DNA of 64,000 nt from Psilocybe azurescens (GCA_023853785.1 JAJIRX010000557.1:310001-374000), one strand, 5' to 3'; numbered from the stretch's first letter, positions 48,666 to 61,259 are shown. The notes: generated by a model not told the origin, from the letters alone. Numbers and translations: made by a program.

Positions 48666-50377
48666 CTACTTGTCAACAGGTTGATCGAGTCGAGGAAGCG
48701 GTTCGACTTCTGTAACGGTCACTGGCTGTGCGATGGTCTCAGTGGACAACCGAGGAACCAAAAGAATAGTTAATGGGTCGGCTTTCTCGTTGATCGGCGT
48801 GGGCAAGGCCTGTGCCTCTTCTTGCTTTATATTGTCCTCAGTTTCAGAAGGCACAGGTACAACTGAGGTCGGTTTTTCAATCGTAATATGCACTTCTTCA
48901 TGGGCGTATTCCACAGGAGATTCGACTTTGTCGAAATGCTCCCCCTTCTCCGGTGGTGTCATCTTGCGTTTGATCATCCGCAGTTTCGTAGTTTTCTCCA
49001 TTCTCAGTACTAAAGCCCCCTGTGCGGATGCTGTTTGAAGTCCAAAGACTGCGTTCCCTGACCAATGACGGCGTCCCAGGACCTTGCACCCTAGCACTCC
49101 ACCTGCTCGCCTCACTTTCCCAACTTCCTCTCCTCGAACTTCTAGGCCTGAGAGCCCGGACACTGGCATCAAAGTCTCTTTCTTCAAGTCTCTCATCGTC
49201 TCCTGGTACGTAAGCACTCTCTGCATCAGGGAAAGTGATGCTGCCCCCGTAATGAGACACTGAGTCTCCGATAGCTGATGGGGTATAATTTGGGTTTCCA
49301 GCACGGTTCGAAATTCCAAAAGGCGGACGAGGCCAAGGTCAAAACAGATGCATTATCAAGGGGAGGTGATGAAGGGCGTGGATTATTTCGTGGATGATGA
49401 TATGTATGAAGAGGAGCTTGCACTGATGACATCTGTCCACTATTGTATGTCGATGTATGCTGTGTGTTCAGACTGATCGAACCTATGCTACCGGGATTGC
49501 GTAATGAAGCCGGGCGCGAGGATGGTTGGGCAGTTGGGAGAGAGGAGAACGCAATAGAGCCACCGCTGCCGAGTAAACCTGCACTGCTCAATGATGATGA
49601 CTGCCGGACATGAGGTGCCAACCTGCTTATTTGGATAGGCGGTGGGGTGGGTGCCTGCGCGATGTGCGCCATTCCATTGCCATTCAGGTCGATGCTCAGC
49701 AAAGTTGTGGGTTTGGTACTAGCCGCCATGCTTCTGAATGTTCGAGGATCCGAAAGATATGATGAGGAGGACCGCGAAGGAGAAGGAGAGGGCGGCGAAC
49801 TGGGCGGTATTGGTCGAACGGATGCATCATCGTCGGCTTCCAACGCACTCGCGGGTGACCAGATAGACTCTCGGTTCAACGATGACTGATCCATTGAGAC
49901 ATCATCCTCAGGATATTGATTCGAATCACGCAGCTCCTCGTCTCCATACAGGGATATTGACCTGGTTTTGCGTCTTGCCAAGGAAACAGCATCTGGCCTC
50001 GACTGTTGTTTTAGATACTGCGAAGTTTGAACAGGCAATGGTGAAGAGGTTATGCGATTCATCTGTCGTCCAGAGTTAGTGCTGCTACGGCCCATTCCCA
50101 GGTCTGCAATCCTCAACGGCACATTCTCTGTTCGTTTAGCCTTGCCAGACCCCGCCAACTTGCGTTGAAACCAATTGATGATAGGTTTGCTGGACCGTCG
50201 AGGGACCTTCTTCTGCTGAGTGTTTTTGTTCGCCGTGGTGAGAATAGGAGCTGGAGGTGAAGTTGTCCCGAAACCTTTCTTTTCGGCGCGCATTTGTATA
50301 GCAGGGGTTGTCTCTTTGTGTGGTGGTTTGTGCCCCTTGCCATCCGCGTGGGATGAGGCAGGCATGGTGGCGGACAT
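48666..50377 (-). CDS. Ser/Pro-rich protein of unknown function
   Basis: The start is ATG 50377 (MSATMPASSHADGKGH). The protein is largely disordered. A basic patch, RRSSKPIINWFQRKLAG, lies near residue 65, with many SP/TP and Arg-Ser sites after it. A cluster of Pro/Ser (PSSPPSPSPSRSSSSY) and an acidic, Thr/Pro-rich end reach LDQPVDK. Two single-base breaks divide it: A4 at 49318-49321 (A3 expected) and C5 at 48941-48945 (C4 expected). With both repaired, one frame runs to the stop at 48666. I recognise no domain; the basic INWFQRKL helix is the only conserved-looking element. Confidence 0.6.
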
Positions 50378-50710
50378 TGTACTTTATATATGCGAATGTA
50401 TCAGAAGTCAAAGATTTAGAACAGAGGGACGTCAAAAGCTGGGTTTGTGACCGTTGGTAGTTAAGGGAGAAAGAAATAGAATGACTTGACCAAATTAGTA
50501 CATCAGATGTCGTCCGCGTCAATGCCCGATTTAACCTCCGCGATTCCACTCATCGATAAAAACAAGATATTTTATAAACATACAATGCGTACAAGTACAA
50601 ATCCTAGTGGTAGGAACTACATTCACCAATCTGTCTTTTTTGTCTTTCTCGCTGGCCCGACGGGAATCTTCTTTTCCGCGTATCCGAAACCATTCAGCCA
50701 GGGCCACATC

Positions 50711-53298
50711 TCAGTCCTCCCTCTGCTCAAACTCGCTGATTGACTCTCCTCTTTGCATTGTCAATGCAATATCGTCCAGACCATTTAGCAAACAATGTCT
50801 GCGGAACGCATCGGTGGTGAAGGAGATTGGTGTTTGGCCATTGACTCGTCGGATCTCCTCCTTTTCTAGATCGACCTCTAGATCAAGCCCGGCCTCAGCG
50901 TCCTTGGCCAGTTCGATACACTGTTCTTGAGGAATGGCGACGGGAAGCATCCCGTTCTGCATTGAGTTGTTGCGGAAGATATCGGCGAAGCTGGGAGCAA
51001 TGACACATCGGATTCCAAAGTCGTTCCTAAGAAGCAAATTAATGACAATGAAAGAGGGGCAAAGAGAAAGCGAACGTACAAACTCCAAGGCGCATGCTCG
51101 CGAGAACTACCGCACCCAAAATTCTGGCCGGTGCAAACGAGGATCTTTGCTTTGTTGTAAGGGGCGCGGTTCAGAATAAAGTCGGTTTCATTGCCGGTGT
51201 GAGGATCTCTCCGCAGGGTGTAGAAAAGAGCATCAGCCAGTCCAGTCCGCTTCAAAGTCTTCAAGAATTGTTTAGGAATAATCATGTCGGTATCAACATT
51301 CTCGATATGCAGTGGCGCGGCAATACCCTTCACGACCACAAACTTCTCGACGGCAGATGGAGAGGTAGCAGACGGCAGTGATGAGGTAGAGGAACCAGAA
51401 GATACTCCAGGGGCTGGTGAAGCAGTTGCCTTGTCCATGAAGTCGAATTCGCTAACAGTCTTCATCGCGGGTGCTGCAGCAATGTTGGCTTCTGCGACCT
51501 CGCCGATGAACTTTCGTACATCGGTCAATTTGCCTGTAATAGCGGCGGCAGCAGCCATCGCAGGGCTGAGGAGATGCGTACGACCTCCAGCACCTTGGCG
51601 GCCTTCGAAATTGCGATTGCTAGTGCTCGCGCAACGTTCTCCTGGGGCCAACTGATCTGGGTTCATGCCCAGACACATGGAGCATCCCGCTTCGCGCCAG
51701 TCAAAGCCCGCCCTCTTGAAGATGACATCCAATCCTTCGGCCTCTGCGTGTTGTTTAATTAGACCAGAACCGGGAACGACCATGGCGTGAACGTTAGGAG
51801 CCACTTTTGCTTCAGGTCCAGCAGCCAAAATGACCTTGACGGCGGAACGGAGATCCTCGATGCGACTGTTGGTGCACGATCCAATGAAAACTTTGTCAAT
51901 CTTGATCTCCTCCATGGGCGTGTTGGGTTCGAGCCCCATGTAGGCCAATGAACGCTGGGCCGAAGCGCGCTTTACTGAATCGGTCATGGTGGATGGATCT
52001 GGGACGGAGCCGGTAATGGCAACGACGTCCTGAGGAGATGTTCCCCAAGTGACTGTGGGGATGATGTCAGAAGCAGGAATATTTACTTCAATGTCGAACT
52101 TGGCGCCTTCGTCGGTTTTCAGCGTTTTCCAGTATGAGACTGCTCTGTCCCATTCTTCGCCCTTGGGAGCCAGAGGACGTCCGTGAAGATATTTGAAAGT
52201 GACCTCATCGGGTGCCACCATTCCGGCACGAGCACCAGCTTCGATGCTCATGTTGCAAACGCTCATGCGAGCCTCCATGCTGAATCCTCGGAAAACTGAG
52301 CCAGCATACTCAATGACACAACCAGTGCCGCCGGCAGTACCGATGACGCCAATGATGTGGAGAATCACATCTTTTGAGGTGACGCCCTCATGAAGTTCTC
52401 CGTCGACAGTAATTCGCATGTTTTTGCCTTTCTTTTGCAACAGAGTCTGCGTAGCAAGGACATGCTCTACCTCCGATGTACCGATACCGAAGGCAAGTGA
52501 TCCGAATGCGCCATGTGCTGTACCATGTATCAGTCATTGTTATTTCATCAAATATCCTGTGAACGTACTTGAGGTATGCGAATCACCACAGACACAAGTG
52601 ATACCGGGGAGCTAAATATGAGATAATTATAAGTATTCTGCACCGCACCTAGGACATTTCAATGACGCACTGTAAAGCCCTGCTCAGGACCAATGACATG
52701 AACAATGCCTTGTCTTCGGTCTTTCATTCCGAAATATGTTAATCCGAATTCTTTCACATTGTCTTCCAAAGCAGCGCATTGCGCACGCGAGTCCGGCTCA
52801 GAGATGAAAGTTTCCACAGACTTGAAATTTTTACGTGAAGCAGTTCTAGTGAGTAGATGTTAGACTGGGAGAGTTGCTGCTTCAATTATGGAAGAACGTA
52901 CGGGACGTTGTGGTCCACGGTGGCTAGAGTGCAATCAGGTCTGCGAACGGGACGTCCAGCAGTGCGGCTGTGGAGGTGGTGATGAGGTCATTATACGCAG
53001 AAGGTGAAAATAACACACACAGTCCCTCGAACGCTTGGGGGCTTGTTACTTCATGAACAAGGTGACTAGAAAATGGCGCATACACGGTGAATAATGTACA
53101 TCAAACATCAGCTATAGTTAGACATACCGGTCGATATATACGAGCGCTAAACCGTCCTCTTTGACGTCGCTTTTAAAAAGGAAGGCCGGAGTGAGTATGA
53201 TCATCAACACATACACATTCGATGGTTGTCACATACACAACATGGTCATCCCAGATTTTATCGTATAAGGTACGTGGTGCAGTAACGGCGACTGGCAT
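50711..53298 (-). CDS. LEU1: 3-isopropylmalate dehydratase, fused large and small subunits
   Basis: The start is ATG 53298 ([20 protein letters not shown]), the stop 50711. The large-subunit half has the 4Fe-4S cysteines in [11 protein letters not shown] and [12 protein letters not shown], plus [18 protein letters not shown] Ser-rich linker joins the small-subunit half: [46 protein letters not shown]. This cytosolic enzyme isomerises 2- to 3-isopropylmalate in leucine synthesis; the single-chain form is the fungal arrangement. The frame is clean through the whole gene, unlike its neighbours. The C-terminus ends after SEFEQRED at a TGA. The same frame stays open beyond it, so read-through or a base change there is possible. 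Confidence 0.96.
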
Positions 53299-53949
53299 TC
53301 TGTGAAGTAAAGACTAAGAATTGATAGCTAACAGGTCAATGGGACCAGGCCGATAGAAATGGTCGGAATTGAAAGGACGGGTTTTTATGAGAGTCGGAGT
53401 CGAGCATTAAGATATGGCACATCTTTCGGCCGAAAATGTCTCGGACTTCTTGCTGCCAACCCAATTTAGAAGTAGCCAATCGCCATTCATAACACTGTCA
53501 TTCCAGTATGTATTTTAAGGCGGCGCATTGCAAATAATTAAACGTCCCCCGAATAAACTGATTGTCAACAGTTCGTGCACTGTAATACTTTATCCTATAG
53601 TGCTCACTGAGCTCACTTTCTATTTAATATTCTCCGCAGGGTCTGTGCAGGAGGAAACTCTTTGCGTGATCGACTCTTCATTTTACAACTTCAAACCGTT
53701 ATCGTAACTCTTGACTCCTCTTGACTCGCTCTCCTCCTAGCAATTAGCGAGGATCAAATGCTTTCCACCTGACCTCATTTCACAGATCGCGAGAGTTCCA
53801 CAGTAATCGGGTCCGACTCCGATCCCAACTTACAACTCCAGTCCTTTATTTTGTCCACGGTATATAAAGAGAACGACACAATATCCAATTTAAGAACAAA
53901 GCTAGGAAATGCGACAAAGCGAGATGACAATAAAGTATCAGATACCATT
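53299..53949. promoter_or_regulatory. LEU1 upstream region
   Basis: About 650 bases upstream of LEU1 and 3' of the KEN-box gene. GGCCG-rich elements occur near 53350 and 53428, but no clear Leu3-type CCGGNNCCGG site was seen. Confidence 0.35.
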
Positions 53950-55278
53950 TCACATATTTTTAGTGCTCCATGATTCAATCGCCTTGTCAAGTTCAACAAA
54001 CAGTTCAAGAACCATCTTCGGGTAGACAACAGCGCCAGACAGTCTGTCACTGCATAGCGTACGCGGCGCTTTCTGACAGTTTAGACTAAGTCGGAGGCGA
54101 GAGGACAGATTTCCCGATTTTGGCGATGAATAATGCAAAGGGCTGTCTATCGGTAGAAAGTCTATCGACCCTGAAGAACAGATATCGAACGGATCCTGCA
54201 GGATGCGACGAGGAATGTCTTGGTCATCGAGACAGGCATCGAAGTCTTGAAACTCTAGACAAATGGTCCTATCGTTATCTAGTTGCACCATATCGAACGT
54301 CGCATCTTGTCTGGCCTTCTTATCGTTAATCGCTTCGTGAAGCACCTGCCGTTCGTCCTTGTCAGGATTCTCAAGCTCAGAAGACGCCCGCTCTTCGAAG
54401 TAGGGTAGGAATAGCGGAGGAGTATACATAGCATGTCGTTTCTTTGATCTTGGTTTAGCACCGTCAAGGTTTTTGGGTTCCCTAGTTTCGTTGCGTGATA
54501 TTCTTTCGACGGGTGTATGCTCCACTTTGAGGTCCATAGGAAAATGGCTGAGACTGCCAAAATTTAAAGCTTCATTTCTAGAACGTTTCTGGATATGTAA
54601 AGACTGGGAGGTAGCATATGTAATAGGCGCAAAGTTGACCGAATTATTGAAAGAGTCCTTCGAAGGGAGATTCGAAAGTACGGCAGGCTTCGACTGAGTT
54701 GTCCGGTTTGATGGTAGGTGCGGAATAGAAGCCGGCTTAGTCTCTTCTCGATTCAAGTCCCGTTCAGCAAGAGTCGCATTGCCCTCAACCCGAGAAAAAG
54801 TTATAGAAGAAAGAGAAGCTTTAGAATCGAGAGAGCCCAGGGTTCTGGCATTTAGTTCGGTTCCTCCTGCCTCCGAGTGACGATTTTCCTTGCCGCTTTT
54901 ATTCCAGAGAGACTGAGCAGACAGTGAAGAGTGTATTAACCTGGGCTGCGAATACGATACGATTTTCCTGGAAGAAGTACACAAATAACTCGCCGGTGTG
55001 CTGGGGACCATTAGTCGGCTAGAAAGTTCAGCCTGCGACAACGCATCTTTGGTAACATCGCGCAACGGGACGACTTGAAATCGATGGGGATTTTTATCCC
55101 GCACCGCGACACGCGTTTTCATCGTGATTCTTACATGATCCCCAGAACTAGCGTCCGAATTGAAAGAATTAAGCCTGCCGCTCTCTTGGAGACCAAGACC
55201 AAGACCAGACTCAAACCCAGAGCTAATAGCGGGACTCAAACGACCAGACAGCGATGGTGGCAAACCTTGTGAATGCAT
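53950..55278 (-). CDS. Intronless protein with a KEN box, function unknown
   Basis: The first in-frame ATG is 55278 (MHSQGLPPSLSGRLSP), giving 442 residues; the frame continues 30 bases upstream without an ATG, and a short first exon could exist. The middle is Ser/basic-rich with a KEN degron-like motif (NKSGKENRHSEAGG, about residue 130) and an RTLGSLDSK D-box-like site. An acidic stretch (FDACLDDQDIPRRILQ, PFDICSSGSIDF) and a C-terminal helix (KMVLELFVELDKAIESW) follow. KEN plus disordered layout and a conserved C-terminal helix suggest an APC/C-regulated cell-cycle protein; this is inference and no family was recognised. Confidence 0.65.
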   Translation of the reverse strand: MHSQGLPPSLSGRLSPAISSGFESGLGLGLQESGRLNSFNSDASSGDHVRITMKTRVAVRDKNPHRFQVVPLRDVTKDALSQAELSSRLMVPSTPASYLCTSSRKIVSYSQPRLIHSSLSAQSLWNKSGKENRHSEAGGTELNARTLGSLDSKASLSSITFSRVEGNATLAERDLNREETKPASIPHLPSNRTTQSKPAVLSNLPSKDSFNNSVNFAPITYATSQSLHIQKRSRNEALNFGSLSHFPMDLKVEHTPVERISRNETREPKNLDGAKPRSKKRHAMYTPPLFLPYFEERASSELENPDKDERQVLHEAINDKKARQDATFDMVQLDNDRTICLEFQDFDACLDDQDIPRRILQDPFDICSSGSIDFLPIDSPLHYSSPKSGNLSSRLRLSLNCQKAPRTLCSDRLSGAVVYPKMVLELFVELDKAIESWSTKNM

Positions 55279-55480
55279 CAAGTTGCTAGATGTGAAAGTG
55301 CCAGACAAGACAGTGTGGGTGTCGCAAGATATGGTAGTTTAAGAAAGAGTTGGGACACGGAGGAGACGAGTGTACATCTGATGTTGAGGGCTAACAACAA
55401 ACAACAAAACTTGGGCGCATCCTGCCAGCCACCGTGACCACAGTTGCCTTGTCTCTTCTTTTACTTCCTGTACCATAGTC

Positions 55481-56073
55481 ATGGCACCCCAGACACGACA
55501 GTCATTGCCAGCGCCTGATTCGCCGCGTTCTTCCCAGTCTCCTGCTCCATCAGGCTTGCAAGGAGACCTTGAACTCGAGTTATTTGCGTTGGCGAACGCG
55601 CTCTATAACCTTGGTACCACTGTGATCAACGACTCTACTAAAGAACGCGATAAGCCAGGTGGGGTGAAGCAGGTTGGACTCCGAGTGTACGCTTCATTGC
55701 GTTTAATTTTGTTTTTCCGAATTGACATTCAACTTGCTTCAGAAATGATGTAGTCTCACACCTCAGCACCCTCGACGACATGTCTCACCATGTTTCTACC
55801 ATGATTCCGATGCAAATTTTGGCTGATATTGATAACTCACGAAACCCCATGCAACTGACAAAGGAAAGATTAGAAAGGGCCGCAACCGAAAACCAATTTA
55901 TGAATGGGAAGATTGCAGCGATTAAGGTGAGCCTGTTTGAATGGTGATTGGGCCAAAGTTCATTTGTCCATCAGTCATATCGACATTTTCTTGACGAAGC
56001 AATTGCCCAAAACTTTCCTGAACTCGAATCGCAATTAAACGAACAATCTTCCGGTTCTGAACCCCACCAATAA
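55481..56073 (+). CDS. MED10: Mediator complex subunit 10
   Basis: Exons 55481-55686, 55743-55926 and 55975-56073 give 162 residues. A Ser/Pro-rich leader of about 30 residues precedes the Med10 core: ELFALANALYNLGTTV, VNDVVSHLSTLDDMSHHV, IPMQILADIDNSRNPMQLTK and RLERAATENQFMNGKIAAI, then FLDEAIAQNFPEL. Med10 is an essential middle-module subunit linking activators to RNA polymerase II. Only about 200 bases separate it from the divergent KEN-box gene. Phases are consistent with donors GTACGC and GTGAGC. Confidence 0.94.
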
Positions 56074-56686
56074 ATGGCCCACTCTGTGCTACTGTCACGA
56101 GTTCGACTGTCCATTTAATTGTTTCGTTGTTTGAATATCAGTGACATCGACAGCCGCTGCTAGGCTATTAGAAAGAAGGCCATTCATGGCCATGGGCCCA
56201 CTCTGCTCTCCCGAGAGTTTGCCGAGATTGCGGGCCTAGTTCTTAGTACTGGGTGTTTATTGATGAAGTTGTTGATGGGCCGATAAGATGATCTATGCGC
56301 AGACCTGGGACGTTGCGGTATCCGAAAAGGCGGGTTGTACATATGTGAAATGTGAAGTATTGGTAGAATATTGTATGTATATTGGCAATAATCATAATCC
56401 GAAGAATGAACCGCGTGAGTGAATGGCCGATGAAACAATGCAAAATGTGGGCCGCGTTTGTCACACGTCCTGGCTAAATACCTGACATGGCAACCGGCGT
56501 TGAATCTGCAAAAAGACTTTCCACTTTATTCTGTTCTCACTTTTGGGCCCACCATCTAATACATTCTTTTCTCCCTGGCCCTACCTCATAATCTTATAAC
56601 CCAGCCTCTTGTCTCGCTTTAGCCGCATCTCCTGCCTGATTTCACCGCTACAACATACCCAATCCAAATCCCGATACCCCGGCCTT
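56074..56686. promoter_or_regulatory. Intergenic region upstream of Ric8
   Basis: About 610 bases; GCC/GGCC-rich near 56190-56230. No clear element. Confidence 0.4.
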
Positions 56687-58804
56687 ATGGCGGACATAGT
56701 CAAGACATATGCTGCTCTTTCAGCTTCCTCATCGAGAAGCGACGTCGCTGCAGTATTGAACAGTATTATCGATGGTAACACACCTTTCTATGAGACATAT
56801 TCGGCACCGGACTCATTTCATATCTCTCAGCAAAGCCATTTACATTTGATAAATCATCTCGCGTGGAACTTATCAAGTCCATCATTGCAGATGTGAAGGG
56901 TTGCGGTTCCAAGGCGAAGTTGACCTCGAAAGGTGACGCTTTATCTGTCTCAAAAAAGACATCAGTTATATCTAACATAACGTAGACGCTACACTCGCTC
57001 TACTCTCTGTGAAAACTATGGGAAAGGATCCTTCGGGTTCTGCCTATATTGCAGAACCAAATGTTCTATCCACCCTTCTTGGACTCGCAGTCACATTCAT
57101 CAAAGATGACCCTGAGGCTGCAAGCGAAGCCTTACGCTGTATAGCAAATGCACTCCTCTTAATCGAACAGGCTCGATCAACTTTCATCAGCAGCGACGTT
57201 AACGGGGGTGATACATGCATTCTTATGCTTGAGGTGCGTTCGATTCTGAATATACGTTCCTGATTTTCATTGCTCAGGACCACCCCAGAAATCCTCTTCT
57301 CCAGATCATATCTTCATCCTTTCACGAATACTCTTTTTGACGACTGCTTCTGGGCCATCTTATCTTGAAACAATAGTCGACAACAAACACCACGGACGTA
57401 CCATCGTCGAGATTTTTACGTCCAAGCTAGATTTATTGGCGACAGCTAATCGAAATGGTACACCGTCAGCTAAAGAGGCGACGGTAGATCTACTGAAGTT
57501 TATCTTCAATATTCTTTTGCATTACCCAAAGGTTTGTAAACACCTCTCCCTTTTGCTTTGACGCTGACCAATGCTGCTCAGTTGACGGAAGCGGAACCCC
57601 AGCATACCCACGTTAACGGTGAAGAGAAGGTTATGGGTGATTTCTGGAGTTCCAAACTGGACGGGTGAGATCATGCTTGTTCAGTCCACTTGGTTTACCA
57701 AATTTACGTCATCTTTCTTTCAGCATTCTTCCCCCTCTTCTACGCATCTTCAATGCCCTCCCACCCACTTCCCCCGCTCCTATCACCGCACCACTCACCC
57801 ATGTTATCCATTCTTTAATCACTATTCCAGTTAATAACACCCTTAAGCCCATCTGGCTTGGATCTTCGCCGTCCTCGGTTCGAAATTCCACAACCAGTAG
57901 CCCGAAGATCAAGACGCCTACACTCAGTGACTCCGCTCCTGGTAGTCGCAGTGATTCACCAACTCAATCGCCGACATCCCCCAAACCATCTACTTTAGAC
58001 CGTGCCTTGTCTGTTCTTACCGCAGGTCGCAGGTCGTTATCACGTACTCCTTCCCCAAGCACCAGTGTTTCCTACGATGTCCTTCAACGTGCTTACGATC
58101 TTCTTGAACAATCGTTGTCGTATTATTTCCCGGATAGCGTGGATCCTGACGATGCTGATCTACGCAAGCGCGCCAAGGCAGAGTCTCAGGACGCCGTCGA
58201 AGACATTCTCTCTCCATTAGTTGTCCTAATAACACGGCTGTGCTTAGCCGACGAAGGCACCAGAGCTCGTGTTCGTCAATGGCTTGTTCCCGACGACTTG
58301 GATAGATCATCACCTCTGGAGCAGCGGTCAGACACTCTAGGAAGATGTTTGCGCATTCTTTCAAGCGTGTACCATGCGCGATTGAAGGACTCTATCGGAG
58401 AGATGCTTTACGCTATGGCTGATTCGGATGGTAAGCAAATTTTGCTCTTCCTCTATTTACTTTACTGATGTCGTTTCGCGCATACAGCATCAGTCCTATC
58501 TGCCTTGGTCGGTTATGGAAACGTTGCTGGTTTCCTCTTCCATAAAGGCGTCCTTACTGCACCGCCTGCAAGCAGCAGCTCGTCATCCGTTCCTCAAACG
58601 ACGGCTTCTGGCGAGCAAATTAATCCCATCACTGGGACGACTGTGCAACCCAAATCCCCGCTCCCAGAAATGTCTGAAGAAGAGAAAGAACGTGAAATGG
58701 AGAAACTCTTCGTCCTGTTCGATCGACTTGAGAAAACTGGTTCTCTTACTCCTGATCAAAATCCCATTCGCAAGGCCATACACGAGGGTAAATTGGGCCC
58801 GTGA
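56687..58804 (+). CDS. ric8: Ric8/synembryn, guanine nucleotide exchange factor for G-alpha
   Basis: ATG 56687 (MADIVKTYAALSAS). Armadillo-like repeats follow: SSRVELIKSIIADVK, TLALLSVKTMGKDPSGSAYI, ASEALRCIANALLLIEQARS, HIFILSRILFLTTASG and AKEATVDLLKFIFNILLHYP. The C-terminal Ric8 hallmarks are SVLSALVGYGNVAGFLF, INPITGTT and EEEKEREMEKLFVLFDRLEK. Ric8 folds and activates heterotrimeric G-alpha. A Ser/Pro-rich insert lies about residues 330-400. Around 56898-56930 two readings compete. The unbroken frame gives KGCGSKAKLTSK, while one base either way gives GLRFQGEVDLE, which resembles the family better; compensating indels are suspected. Confidence 0.82.
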
Positions 58805-59251
58805 TCCTATATAATTAATTAATGCAACAGACTGATGATCCCCTACGAAGTTATCTCTAGTAACTAATCTCTATACTTAATAATGTTTGTTGTTCTGGTG
58901 TACAACCAAAAAATTTGATTTGCAAACCACTCCAATAAATTGTATCAAGTAGGCCACTAAACAGATCTGCAGTGGGTTCACGTTAAGAGATATGCCTAAT
59001 GTTTCGGCACACGTGCAGATTTAAATTTTTGAAGGTGATGATGACACATATATTAAATATGCATTACAAAAGAATGGTATCCGCTATATAACATTGAGGC
59101 GCGGTAGAAGAGCAAACGGGGTAGATCATAAGTTTGCTATAAAGAGTCATCATGCAACAATGATGGTAACGATAGCATAAGAGATAATATGGAAGTTAGT
59201 AGTCGACGGGATGGGATGGGGATGGAAAGGAATGGAAGAAAAGGGAGACAC
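58805..59251. other. Convergent intergenic region
   Basis: About 450 AT-rich bases between the Ric8 stop and the nucleolin-like stop; no feature seen. Confidence 0.4.
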
Positions 59252-61012
59252 TTAGAAAGTTGTCTTCTTGCCTTCGAAAGAGCTGATTCCGCCAGACCTG
59301 GCGCCTCCACGAGGGGCACCACGGCCACGGCCTCCTCCACGTCCTCCACGGTCACCTCCGAACCCTCCACGTCCTCCACGATCACCCCCGAACCCTCCAC
59401 GGCTTCCGCCACGTCCTCCACGTCCTCCACCACGGCCTCCACGGTCACCCCCGAATCCACGACCACCTCCACCACCTGAAGAATCTCTAGGTTGGGAGTA
59501 GTCAAGACGAATTGATCGTCCCTCGATTTCAGCACCGTTTGATGCAGCGAAGGCCTTCTGGGCACCTTCAACGTCCTCGAACTCAACATATCCAAAACCC
59601 TTGGGGCGACCAGTTTCACGATCGGTGGGAAGACGAACGTTCTTGACACCGTAGTCGTTGAAGAAACTCCAAACTGTATCCTCAGTGACACCGAAACTGA
59701 GGTTGCCAACAAACAATGTGCTGCTCGGGGGCTGACTTGGTCACCAAAAGCCTTGGCCCTGTTATCCCTAGATTTACTCTTGTCGGGAGCTGTGCTCCTG
59801 TCAATGTTGACGGGGCGTCCATCGATCTCTACACCGTTCATCGCAAGAGCCTTCTCAACAGCTTCACTGGTTGTGAAGCGAACATATCCGAATCCTCTGG
59901 ATTTACCGGAATCACGATCCATCTGCACGTTCGCAGACTCGACCTCACCACAGACGGCGAACTCCTGGGCAAGACGGTCATTGTCGACAGACCACGACAG
60001 ACGACCAACGAAGATCGTTTTCGACTCTTCTGGTGCATCACCAGCGGGGGTAGCGCTTCCGTCGTCGAGCTTGACCTTTTGGTCTGAGGCTCATCATCAT
60101 CAGCAGCCTTGCGTTTTGTGGCTAAGAAAAGATTCAGTCTTTGCTATAAAAGAGGACAAAAGGAAACGTACAGCCGTTGGTAGTGGGTGCAGCCATCTTG
60201 ACATCGCCATCGTCGTCGGAAGATTCTTCTTCAGAAGATGATGAGGATGAGTCTTTCTTTGGCGCGTTAGCAGGTGCCTCCTCATCTGAAGACTCACTAT
60301 CGCTGCTGTCGCTGTCCGACGACTCCTTCTTGGCGGGGGCAGCTTTTGTGAGTGCAGCCTTGGCCGCTTTTGTGGTGGTTTCTTCATCTGATGACTCAGA
60401 CGATCCCTCGGATGATGACGACGAGGAAGATGCTGCTTTCTTGACAGGTGCGGCTTTTTGGGAGAGGCTTTGACGGGTGCGGCCTTGGTAGGTGCGGGGT
60501 GGAATCGGAATCGGAGTCAGAGGATTCCTCCGATGAAGAGACCTTCTTAGCAGGGATGGCCTTTGCAGTGGGGGCAGCTTTGACGACAGGCTTAGCGGGG
60601 ACATCGCTGTCGCTGTCGCTAGAATCAGAAGAGGTGGAAGGAGCCTTGGGGGCCTTCACTTGGGCGGCCTTAGGCTTTTTCGTCTTCGGAAGAGCTTTCG
60701 CTTTCCTCAGAGGAAGAAGGTTCCTTAGTCTTCTTGGAAGACTAGTAAAATTGCGATAAGATTATGCACCGAGGAAACACGAAAAGATGATACACACCTT
60801 CTTTCCATTCTTCTCAGCCTTAGCAGGAGTCTTGGACTGATAGTAATCGTGTAAATCGAAGCATATAGAAAAAGAAAAAATAGAAAACTAACAGCTTTAG
60901 CAGCCTTGGCCAAAATTTCCTTTGAAGACGCAGCGACGGCCTTCTTGTCTTCCTTAACCTTTGGAATGGAAGCGGACTTCTTCTCCGACTTCTTTTCTGA
61001 TGATTTGGCCAT
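59252..61012 (-). CDS. Nucleolin/Gar2/Nsr1-like nucleolar protein
   Basis: The start is ATG 61012 (MAKSSEKKSEKKSASI). The N-terminal third alternates Lys/Ala-rich and Ser/Asp/Glu-rich blocks, as in Gar2/Nsr1. RRM1 has TIFVGRLSWS and KSRGFGYVRF; RRM2 has LFVGNLSFGV and RPKGFGYVEF. The C-terminus is an RGG/GGR domain ending in SFEGKKTTF at 59252. The protein acts in rRNA processing. Five single-base breaks are visible: T5 at 60676-60680, G4 at 60496-60499, T5 at 60455-60459, T4 at 60077-60080 and one near 59731-59745 between the RRMs. Their density in an essential gene argues for sequence error. Confidence 0.88.
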
Positions 61013-61259
61013 TGAACGGATTGAGGATGGGGGAGGGACAAGGGATAAGGGAGAGGGAAGGGAGTTGTAGAAACCCACACTATTCAAATTTTTTTGATTC
61101 TGAAGTTTTGCATTAGGGTAGGTTCAGACACAGTCACGTGATTAAACGGCTATCTCATGCTCTTCCGAAGCTTAAGCTCAGCTCTTCTTCGCGTATTCGA
61201 ACAAGCATTTGAGTAAAAACTCAGCTACCGTGCCACTCTGTCTGTCACTGATCACGGAT

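Noticed and set aside
59268..59501. Proline-rich + strand frame
   Set aside because: It is the antisense shadow of the RGG domain of the nucleolin-like gene.
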